DNA of 36,745 nt from Candidatus Ornithoclostridium excrementipullorum (lineage in GTDB: Bacteria > Bacillota > Clostridia > Christensenellales > UBA3700). Under the pieces are notes generated by a model, which ran no database searches, was not told where the DNA came from, and saw nothing but the letters and a program-made list of their open reading frames with translations. The position numbers and the translations under genes are program-made. The DNA lies in contig DVKK01000052.1 of the NCBI GenBank assembly GCA_018716085.1, forward strand, positions 1 to 36,745, written 5' to 3'. This document shows positions 15,039 to 21,518 of the stretch, in pieces. Position 1 is the first letter of the stretch, and each line of letters begins with the position of its first letter.

Positions 15039-15302
15039 ATGGCATATCGAGAAGATATAAAGAGCGTTTTGTCGGCGGCGGTCGGCAGGCGCAGACCCGA
15101 TTATACGGTTACGGTATTCGGAGATAGGGCGGCGGCGGTCGAGTACAGGGGAAAACTCACGTATTTCGACGGCGGCAGGATACGGATATCCGCGGGCAAG
15201 GCGGCGATAGAGATCACGGGAGAGGGGCTTGAAGCCCGCGAGAGCGGGGACGGACAGCTCTTCGTAAAAGGCGCATTGACGAAGGTCGAGGTGATACGTT
15301 GA
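15039..15302 (+). CDS. yqfC: Sporulation protein YqfC
   Basis: An 87-residue protein of the YqfC family, made in the mother cell under SigE in B. subtilis. It is rich in beta strands and has the family pattern of a short basic N-terminal part, VTVFGDRAAAVEYRGKLTYFDGGRIRI, and IEITGEGLEA ... FVKGALTKVEVIR at the end. Position directly ahead of yqfD confirms it. Start ATG 15039 follows GGAGCGGAGG. Its last codons overlap the TTG start of yqfD by four bases. A SigE-type promoter was not identified with confidence in the 53 bases after dnaB. Confidence 0.88.
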   Translation: MAYREDIKSVLSAAVGRRRPDYTVTVFGDRAAAVEYRGKLTYFDGGRIRISAGKAAIEITGEGLEARESGDGQLFVKGALTKVEVIR

Positions 15303-16429
15303 AGACGGCGCGGATCAAGGCAAAGACCGACAAAGGCGCCTATCTCGCGGACAAACTCAAACGTGCGCGCGTGAGAGTATATTCGTTGGTACTGAGAGCC
15401 GACGGGTTGGAGATAGAGTGCGACGGAGCGTCGGCGGCGCGGATAGTGCGTATATGCGAAGAAGAAGGCGCCGTCTGCGATACCCGAGAGCCGAAGACCG
15501 TAACGCTGCGCAAAAAGATCGCAGCTCGGGCGGGACTTATAGCCGCGGCGCTTATATGGATCGCGGGGGCCGTCCTTTCCCAGGCGTTCGTGACCGGAGT
15601 GGAGATCGTGGGAGCGGACGGTTCGTCCGAAAAAGAGATAGCCGCGCTGTTGGAAAGAGAAGGGCTCAACGGTATCGTCCCGAAAGCGTCGGTGGACGGA
15701 GCCGCGCTCGCCGCTTTGGTCGAAACGGAAGTGGACGGAGTATCGCTTGCCGAAGCTTACGTGTCCGGCAGCAAGCTGATAGTGAGCGTAAGGCAGACGC
15801 AGAGCGAACCGATCCCGCCGCAGGGTTACGCCCGCGTGGTCGCCGACAGATATGCGATAGTCACGAGAGCGGTGGTCTTTTCGGGAACGGCGGCGGTCGC
15901 CCCGGGCGACGTAGTCAAACCCGGAGATACGCTTATAGACGGTCATATCGACGTGGGCACGGCAGACGAACCTCAGCTTGTCGAAACGGGCGCGGACGGC
16001 GAGATATACGGAATAGTTTACTATTCGGCGAGGCTGATGTTTTCGGATACATATACGGTGTATGTGCCTACCGGGAATACGTTCACGGCGACGCGGATAT
16101 CGGTCGGAAACAAGGTGATATACGACAGCGGCGCGGATCACGGATTTGCCGCTTATACGTCGAGAGGCGACGCCTTCACGCTGAAAGGCGTGATACCGAT
16201 AACGGTCGAAAGAACTTATTACGAAGAAACTGCCGCCGAATACAGAGAAACGGACAGGGAATACATAGATAAGGCGATCGCGGAAGCGAGGACGCAGCTC
16301 TTGTCCGAGATAGGCGAAGGGACCGTCGTTTCCGACGGCGTGAACGAAAAGACGTCGGACGGGGCGCTTATAGTCGATATATACTATCGGGTAGAGCAGC
16401 GGATAGGCTGCGGGGAGGAACCGGTATAG
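15299..16429 (+). CDS. yqfD: Sporulation protein YqfD
   Basis: A 376-residue single-pass membrane protein of the YqfD family, a sporulation protein of unconfirmed role. The first 75 residues form a cytoplasmic domain (RVYSLVLRADGLEIECDG is typical). A membrane helix follows (about 80-98, GLIAAALIWIAGAVLSQAF), then an outside part that begins with a POTRA-like segment (VTGVEIVGADGSSEKEIAALL) and a beta-rich domain. The start is TTG at 15299, overlapping the TGA of yqfC (TTGA) with GAGGTGA five bases ahead; no ATG fits. It is part of the long operon that ends at recO. Confidence 0.9.
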   Translation: MKTARIKAKTDKGAYLADKLKRARVRVYSLVLRADGLEIECDGASAARIVRICEEEGAVCDTREPKTVTLRKKIAARAGLIAAALIWIAGAVLSQAFVTGVEIVGADGSSEKEIAALLEREGLNGIVPKASVDGAALAALVETEVDGVSLAEAYVSGSKLIVSVRQTQSEPIPPQGYARVVADRYAIVTRAVVFSGTAAVAPGDVVKPGDTLIDGHIDVGTADEPQLVETGADGEIYGIVYYSARLMFSDTYTVYVPTGNTFTATRISVGNKVIYDSGADHGFAAYTSRGDAFTLKGVIPITVERTYYEETAAEYRETDREYIDKAIAEARTQLLSEIGEGTVVSDGVNEKTSDGALIVDIYYRVEQRIGCGEEPV

Positions 16430-16437
16430 AAAAGATC

Positions 16438-17403
16438 GTGAATGTGGGAAGCGTGGACGGCGCGAAAGCGCTCTTCGGCAATCTGGACGCGAATCTTCCG
16501 TATCTGCGCAAACTTCTCAACGTGAGGATAATCACCGCGGGAGGAACGCTCAAAGTCGCGGGGGACGACGCTTCCGATGTCGAAAACGCCGCCAAAGTGC
16601 TGGAATTGCTGCTCGAAAAGAGCGCGACCCACGAAATAAACAAAAGCTTCATCGATATGGCGGTGGAAAGCGTCGGAAAAGGTATGGAGTCGAAGCTCGA
16701 CGAACTGACGCGGATACTTGCCTATACTCACAAGGGCAGACCGGTAAGGGCAAAGACGTTCGGACAAGCCTATTATGCCCGCTGTATCGAGCGCAATAAA
16801 GTCGTATTCGGCATAGGACCCGCGGGTACGGGCAAGACTTATCTCGCCGTCGCGCTGGCGGCTACGGCGTTCAAAAACAGAGAAGTAGAAAAGATAATAC
16901 TCACCAGACCCGCCGTCGAAGCAGGCGAGAAACTCGGTTTCCTGCCCGGAGATCTCGGAGCGAAAGTGGATCCGTATCTGCGCCCGCTTTACGACGCGTT
17001 GCAGGAGATGTTCGGAGCGGAGACCTATTCCAGACTGATGGAAAGAGGCGCGATAGAAGTCGCTCCGCTTGCGTATATGAGAGGACGTACGCTGTCGGAG
17101 GCGTTCATTATACTCGACGAAGCGCAGAACGCCACGCGCGAACAGATGAAAATGTTCTTGACCCGAATGGGCGAAGGCAGTAAAATAGTGGTGACGGGAG
17201 ACGCGACCCAGATCGATTTGCCGCAGGACAAGCGTTCCGGCTTGCTCCACGCGGCGGGGATCCTCGAAGGGATCGAAGGGATCGAGGCGGTCACGCTGAC
17301 CGCGTCCGACGTGGTACGTCATCCTCTCGTACAGGCAATAGTCGCCGCATACGAGAAGGACGCGGAAGAAAAGGAGTCTTATGGACAAAAAGATAAAAAA
17401 TGA
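16438..17403 (+). CDS. PhoH-family ATPase (PhoH-like)
   Basis: A 321-residue cytoplasmic P-loop ATPase of the PhoH family, which is related to RNA helicases and encoded next to ybeY in most Firmicutes; its substrate is likely RNA. The Walker A motif is GPAGTGKTY near 127-135 and Walker B is AFIILDEAQNA, with the downstream VVTGDATQIDLP motif. An N-terminal KH-like region precedes the motor. The annotated start is GTG 16438, but the good ribosome binding site GGGGAGG (16412-16418) is 19 bases away from it and 7 bases from an in-frame ATA at 16426, which overlaps the yqfD stop as ATAG. The true N-terminus may be four residues longer (I/M-E-K-I). Confidence 0.93.
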   Translation: MNVGSVDGAKALFGNLDANLPYLRKLLNVRIITAGGTLKVAGDDASDVENAAKVLELLLEKSATHEINKSFIDMAVESVGKGMESKLDELTRILAYTHKGRPVRAKTFGQAYYARCIERNKVVFGIGPAGTGKTYLAVALAATAFKNREVEKIILTRPAVEAGEKLGFLPGDLGAKVDPYLRPLYDALQEMFGAETYSRLMERGAIEVAPLAYMRGRTLSEAFIILDEAQNATREQMKMFLTRMGEGSKIVVTGDATQIDLPQDKRSGLLHAAGILEGIEGIEAVTLTASDVVRHPLVQAIVAAYEKDAEEKESYGQKDKK

Positions 17404-18838
17404 GATCGTATCCACGGTATTGACGTTTGCCGCACTGCTTGCGACGGCGGTCGTCGTCGCCGTCGGCGGTACGATGCTTGCTCTGCACACCGCGGATATC
17501 GTCCCGTATATCGGCAGTATAGCGGCGACTGCGGTGGCGCTTTTCGTGATATATGTCGTATTTTACATATATATCCGTTACATAGTCGGCTCGGGAGAGA
17601 TCGATTCGCTGCCTTTCCCGAAATTGCTCGCGATAGTATATTTCACGGTTTCGGCAGGCGTGCTCCTGTCGTGTCTGTCTACCGGTTTCCTCAATTCGTT
17701 CGCAATGCCGATCGCGTGCGTGGCTCTCACGATAGGTATTCTTATAAAGATACGTATCGGGCTTATGTCCACGATCATCACCGCGCTCGGTTCGCTGACG
17801 GTCATCTGCTCGGCTATCTATGTGTCCGGAGGCGAAGCGGTGCTTCCCGAAGTCATTTTCGGCTGTCTTTCGTCCACTGTATCGGGATTTGCGATGATCT
17901 TCCTCATAAGGCGCAGATATTCGCGTTTCAAGTTGACGTGGGGAGCTTTGATTGTGGCTTTGATCATGGCTCCGTTCAGCGCGCTGCTTTCGCTGATATA
18001 TACGACCGACGCGTCCGAAATAGTGCAGAATGCCGTCTACTCGGCGATAGGCGATCTCATATCGATAGCCATTATGACGGCGAGTCTGCCGATGTACGAG
18101 AGGATATGCAACGTCTGGACGGACTTCCGTCTGGAAGAACTGATATCTCTCAACCAACCTTTGCTAAAAAGAATGAGCGAGGAGGCGCCCGGGACTTTGA
18201 GTCACAGCATGGCTCTCGCAAATCTGGCGGAGAGCTGCGCGATAGCGATAGGACTCAATCCGTTCATGGCGAGGGCATGCGCATATTATCACGACGTGGG
18301 AAAACTGAAAAATCCGCAGTTTTTCGTCGAAAACCAGACCGACGGCTACAATCCCCACGACGACCTTATACCCGAGGTCAGCGCAAATATGATCACGCGC
18401 CACACGAAAGCGGGGGCGGAGATGCTCAAAGAGATGCATATGCCCGAAGAGATCGTAAAGGCAGCTTTGGAGCATCACGGTACGTCGGCGGTCGGATTTT
18501 TCTACATGAAAGCCAAGTATATATCGGGCGACCGCGCAAAAGGCGTCGACGAAAAGGAATACCGTTACGAAGGACCGATACCTTCGACAAGGTACAGCGC
18601 TGTGATAATGTTGTGCGATATATGCGAGGCGATGTTCCGTGCCAAACCGCCCGAAGACTTCGAGGCGATGCAGGAAGCGGTCGATAAGGTCGTCGCGGCG
18701 AAGATAGCGGACGGGCAGTTCGACAACTGCAAACTCACGATGCGGGAACTCAATACGATAAAACAGACGATATGCAGTATCGTGCCGTTCACCATGCACA
18801 AGCGTATCGATTACGCCAAGGCAAAGGAGAGAAGATGA
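17381..18838 (+). CDS. 7TM-HD phosphohydrolase, PgpH/YqfF type, short form (likely c-di-AMP phosphodiesterase)
   Basis: PgpH-type proteins hydrolyse the second messenger c-di-AMP to pApA. The 485-residue product has about seven to eight membrane helices (to about residue 245) and a C-terminal HD domain. Metal-binding residues are seen in SHSMALANLAE, YYHDVGKL (the HD pair), TRHTKAGAEM, LEHHGT and MLCDICEAM. B. subtilis YqfF has about 711 residues; here the large outside 7TMR-HDED domain between the first and second helices is absent and the helices follow each other directly. Start ATG 17381 follows AAAGGAG and lies 23 bases inside phoH. The stop overlaps the ybeY start. Confidence 0.9.
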   Translation: MDKKIKNEIVSTVLTFAALLATAVVVAVGGTMLALHTADIVPYIGSIAATAVALFVIYVVFYIYIRYIVGSGEIDSLPFPKLLAIVYFTVSAGVLLSCLSTGFLNSFAMPIACVALTIGILIKIRIGLMSTIITALGSLTVICSAIYVSGGEAVLPEVIFGCLSSTVSGFAMIFLIRRRYSRFKLTWGALIVALIMAPFSALLSLIYTTDASEIVQNAVYSAIGDLISIAIMTASLPMYERICNVWTDFRLEELISLNQPLLKRMSEEAPGTLSHSMALANLAESCAIAIGLNPFMARACAYYHDVGKLKNPQFFVENQTDGYNPHDDLIPEVSANMITRHTKAGAEMLKEMHMPEEIVKAALEHHGTSAVGFFYMKAKYISGDRAKGVDEKEYRYEGPIPSTRYSAVIMLCDICEAMFRAKPPEDFEAMQEAVDKVVAAKIADGQFDNCKLTMRELNTIKQTICSIVPFTMHKRIDYAKAKERR

Positions 18839-19326
18839 GCGCGCCGCGCATTTACGACGAAAACGGATTTTTATCGGAAGGATATGCCGAAACGTTCGGC
18901 AGGTTGTATTCCGCGCTGCTCGAAACTCTCGGTCAGGACGACGTGTTCGAGGTCGAAGTGACCGTTACCGACGAAGAGACCATCCGCTCGCTCAATTCGG
19001 AGCAGAGAGGCGTGGATTCCGTTACGGACGTGCTGAGCTTTCCCGTCATGGAAAACGTACTGCCTTTCGATCCCGCCGAGCACGCCGACGATATCGACCC
19101 CGAAACGGGCAGATACGTACTGGGAGATATCGTGATATGTTATCCCAGAGCCTGCGAACAGGCGGAGGAGTACGGGCATTCCGTATTGCGCGAGATGTGC
19201 TATCTGTTCATACACGGTATGTGCCATCTGTTCGGATTCGATCATACCGACGAAGCCGAAAAGGCTGAGATGAGGGCTGCGGAAGAGCGCGCGCTCTCGC
19301 TGTGCGGGATAACCAGGGACGTATGA
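18835..19326 (+). CDS. ybeY: Endoribonuclease YbeY (16S rRNA maturation)
   Basis: Single-strand-specific zinc endoribonuclease that takes part in 16S rRNA 3'-end maturation and ribosome quality control. The 163-residue protein has the family motif H-x3-H-x5-H as HGMCHLFGFDHT at 127-138, and upstream the LNSEQRGVDSVTDVLSFP signature with one extra residue compared with RxxDxxTDVLSFP. Start ATG 18835 follows AAAGGAGAG and overlaps the preceding TGA (ATGA). In Bacillus dgkA follows ybeY; here cdd follows directly with a four-base overlap. Confidence 0.95.
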   Translation: MSAPRIYDENGFLSEGYAETFGRLYSALLETLGQDDVFEVEVTVTDEETIRSLNSEQRGVDSVTDVLSFPVMENVLPFDPAEHADDIDPETGRYVLGDIVICYPRACEQAEEYGHSVLREMCYLFIHGMCHLFGFDHTDEAEKAEMRAAEERALSLCGITRDV

Positions 19327-19721
19327 GAGCGGACAAGGACGTCTTGAAGAGGCTGGCGGTCTCCGCGGCGGAAAACGCCTACGCTCCGTACAGCGGTTTC
19401 CGCGTCGGCGCGGCGGTCTGCGCTTCGGGCAGATATTATTGCGGCTGCAACGTCGAAAACGCGTCTTACGGGCTTACCGTTTGCGCCGAGAGGAACGCGA
19501 TAGCCGCCGCAGTAGCGGACGGCAGCAGAAAGCCGGAAGCCGTATGCGTTTATTCGCCGTCGGGCGAGCCGATGCCATGCGGGGCATGTCTGCAGGTCAT
19601 GGCGGAATTCGGATCCGATTGCACGGTCATAGTGTGCGGACCCGACGGAGATAAGGAATATTCTTTGAAAGAACTGATGCCGAAGGCTTTTGCGCTTTCG
19701 GACAAGGAGAATTACAGATGA
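19323..19721 (+). CDS. cdd: Cytidine deaminase
   Basis: Deaminates cytidine and deoxycytidine to uridine and deoxyuridine in pyrimidine salvage; small tetrameric zinc enzyme. The 132-residue protein has all active-site blocks: YSGFRVGAAV near the N-terminus, CNVENASYGLTVCAERNA (zinc Cys C in CAE with the catalytic Glu) and PCGACLQVM (the other two zinc cysteines). Start ATG 19323 overlaps the ybeY stop and is preceded by AGGGA. Its stop overlaps the era start. Confidence 0.97.
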   Translation: MRADKDVLKRLAVSAAENAYAPYSGFRVGAAVCASGRYYCGCNVENASYGLTVCAERNAIAAAVADGSRKPEAVCVYSPSGEPMPCGACLQVMAEFGSDCTVIVCGPDGDKEYSLKELMPKAFALSDKENYR

Positions 19722-20608
19722 GATCGGGATTCGTTGCCGTTACCGGCAAGCCGAACGTCGGCAAATCCACGTTGACGAACGCGCTCGTCGGAGAGAAGGT
19801 GAGCATCACTTCGTCCAAACCCCAGACTACGCGCAATCGCATAATAGGTATAGTCAACGGCGACGGATATCAGGCGGTGCTTGTCGATACTCCGGGGATA
19901 CACAGACCTCGCAACAAGCTGTCCGAGTTTATGATGAAGAGCGTCGACGCCGCCACCGAAGGCGTGGACGTCATGATATATATGATATCTGCGGACAAGC
20001 GTCCCGACGATCGCGACGACGCGGTCATCGCGCGGTACGCCGCAGCAAAGACGCCGTTTCTTCTTGTCGTCAACAAGTGTGACAGAGTTGAGGAAAAGGA
20101 CATTTTTTCTCTCATCGAGCGCTATAAGGATATCGACGGTATAGACGCGATAATCCCTATATCCGCGCTCAAAGGCAAGGGCGTGGACGAGATATCTTCG
20201 ATGCTTGTCAGGCTGTTGCCGGAAGGCGAGCGCTACTATTCGGAGGACCTCTATACCGACAGGAGCGAACGTTTCATGGTTTCCGAGATAGTGAGAGAAA
20301 AGGCTTTGCGTTTTCTCGGCGACGAGGTCCCTTACGGAATAGGCGTAGCGGTCAACAAGTTTGAGGAAAGAAATGACGGGCTCGTCGAGATTGACTGCGA
20401 CGTGATCTGCGAAAAACAGGCGCATAAGGCGATCGTTATCGGCAAAGGCGGCGAGAAGATAAAGAAGATATCCACCGAAGCGCGCCGCGATATCGAATCT
20501 CTGTTGGGTACGCGGGTGTTTCTCAATCTGTACGTTCGGGTAAAGCAGGATTGGAGAGACAGCGGCACGGTATTGGGCGATCTCGGTTACGGCAAAAAAA
20601 ATATCTGA
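19718..20608 (+). CDS. era: GTPase Era
   Basis: Ribosome-assembly GTPase that binds the 3' end of 16S rRNA. The 296-residue protein has the G1 motif GKPNVGKST (about 8-16), the doubled TT of switch I in KPQTTRNRIIG, G3 DTPG, G4 NKCD and G5 SALKGKG, followed by a C-terminal KH domain with VIGKGGEKIKKIS. Start ATG 19718 overlaps the cdd stop (ATGA), with AAGGAG ahead. It sits with ybeY, its functional partner in 16S maturation. Confidence 0.98.
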   Translation: MRSGFVAVTGKPNVGKSTLTNALVGEKVSITSSKPQTTRNRIIGIVNGDGYQAVLVDTPGIHRPRNKLSEFMMKSVDAATEGVDVMIYMISADKRPDDRDDAVIARYAAAKTPFLLVVNKCDRVEEKDIFSLIERYKDIDGIDAIIPISALKGKGVDEISSMLVRLLPEGERYYSEDLYTDRSERFMVSEIVREKALRFLGDEVPYGIGVAVNKFEERNDGLVEIDCDVICEKQAHKAIVIGKGGEKIKKISTEARRDIESLLGTRVFLNLYVRVKQDWRDSGTVLGDLGYGKKNI

Positions 20609-20658
20609 ATCCCGAATATTATCCGCTTTTGTTGCCCACAACAATGACAGGGTAACTT

Positions 20659-20754
20659 ATGCGGAAACTTGAAGACACATTGCAAGACTTGTTCCGCTCC
20701 ACCGGAAAGATAAGCTACTATATGTTGTGGAAAGCTTTGAAGGAGGAGCGCTGA
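20659..20754 (+). CDS. yqzL: YqzL-like micro-protein (31 residues)
   Basis: A 31-residue frame between era and recO, the exact place of yqzL in Bacillus. The core LFRSTGKISYYMLWKALKEE fits the YqzL pattern (Phe, x-x-T-G-x-I, then Tyr-Leu-Leu-Tyr/Phe-Lys). Start ATG 20659 follows AGGGTAAC, and the codons near its stop contain AAGGAGGAG, 16-23 bases ahead of recO. Its function is unknown in every organism I know of. Confidence 0.78.
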   Translation: MRKLEDTLQDLFRSTGKISYYMLWKALKEER

Positions 20755-20767
20755 ACCGTGAGGTTTT

Positions 20768-21307
20768 ATGGACGTATTAAGCTTGGATTGTCTTTGCCTG
20801 AAGTCCATCGACTACAAGGACAATGACCGACTCGTTACCTTATACGCATCGGAGAAGGGCAAGCTTACAGCTACCGTAAAGGGATGTAAAAGTCCCAAAG
20901 CGAAATTGAAGTTTGCCGCTTCTCCTCTTTGTTTCGGCAGATATCAGCTTGCGTCGTCGCGTGGCAGGCTCGTTGTGACGGGTTGCGACTGTTACGACGG
21001 ATTTTTCGGGGTTACGGACGATATCACGGTATTCTATTGTGCCGGTACGGTGTTGGAGATCATGGACAAAACGGTCGTGGAAGGGGAGTTTAATCCTGCG
21101 CTTTTTACATTGGCTCTGACCACCTTGAACACTCTCTGTTACAGAAGGGAGAACGCGCCCACCGCCGTACTCAAAGATTTTATAGCCGGAGCGCTCCGCG
21201 CTCTCGGTTACGGGGAAAGCGATATGTCACTTCCCAAATACAGACAGTATTTCGAAACGAAATTGGGCGTAAAGATCAACGCTTTGCGCGAACTCGTCAG
21301 GCTGTGA
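20768..21307 (+). CDS. recO: DNA repair protein RecO, short form lacking the zinc finger
   Basis: RecO anneals single strands and helps load RecA through RecFOR. The N-terminal OB fold is clear (about 1-80: LCLKSIDYKDNDRLVTLYASEKGKLTATVKG). The protein is only 179 residues, against about 240-255 usually. The helical domain is present (VLEIMDKTVVEGEFNPALFTLAL) and the end, LPKYRQYFETKLGVKINALRELVRL in two parts, resembles the normal RecO C-terminus, but the Cys4 zinc-finger segment in between is missing. The frame is intact, so this looks like an internal deletion fixed in evolution rather than a frameshift. Start ATG 20768 follows GTGAGG. Confidence 0.88.
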   Translation: MDVLSLDCLCLKSIDYKDNDRLVTLYASEKGKLTATVKGCKSPKAKLKFAASPLCFGRYQLASSRGRLVVTGCDCYDGFFGVTDDITVFYCAGTVLEIMDKTVVEGEFNPALFTLALTTLNTLCYRRENAPTAVLKDFIAGALRALGYGESDMSLPKYRQYFETKLGVKINALRELVRL

Positions 21308-21458
21308 GCGGCGTTTTTTCGGACGCCCGATGGCGAAGATCGCGATCGCGCAAGAATAAGTATCCGTTTTCGACAGAGTTTTGACGAAGGCGCTTCGAAC
21401 GGCAGGCGGCCGCATGATCGTCGCAATTTTAACGATTTTTTTATATTATATATTTTAC

Positions 21459-21487
21459 TTGCAAAAAACCCGTACATTTTGTACAAT
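21459..21487 (+). promoter_or_regulatory. Sigma-A promoter of ppdK
   Basis: TTGCAA (21459-21464), a 17-bp spacer and TACAAT (21482-21487), preceded by a very AT-rich stretch (21425-21458) that could act as an UP element. The rest of the 211-base gap after recO holds no gene and no convincing terminator. Confidence 0.78.
21472..21484 (+). promoter_or_regulatory. Inverted repeat overlapping the ppdK -10 box, possible operator
   Basis: GTACA-TTT-TGTAC, a perfect 5-bp dyad covering the spacer and the first bases of the -10 hexamer. A protein bound here would block RNA polymerase. Confidence 0.45.
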
Positions 21488-21518
21488 AATTTTGTAGTCA
21501 ACAATCAGGAGGTTTATT

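Noticed and set aside
21308..21425. Candidate terminator or small gene after recO
   Set aside because: The T6 run at 21313-21318 lacks a preceding stem, and short frames here have no ribosome binding site.
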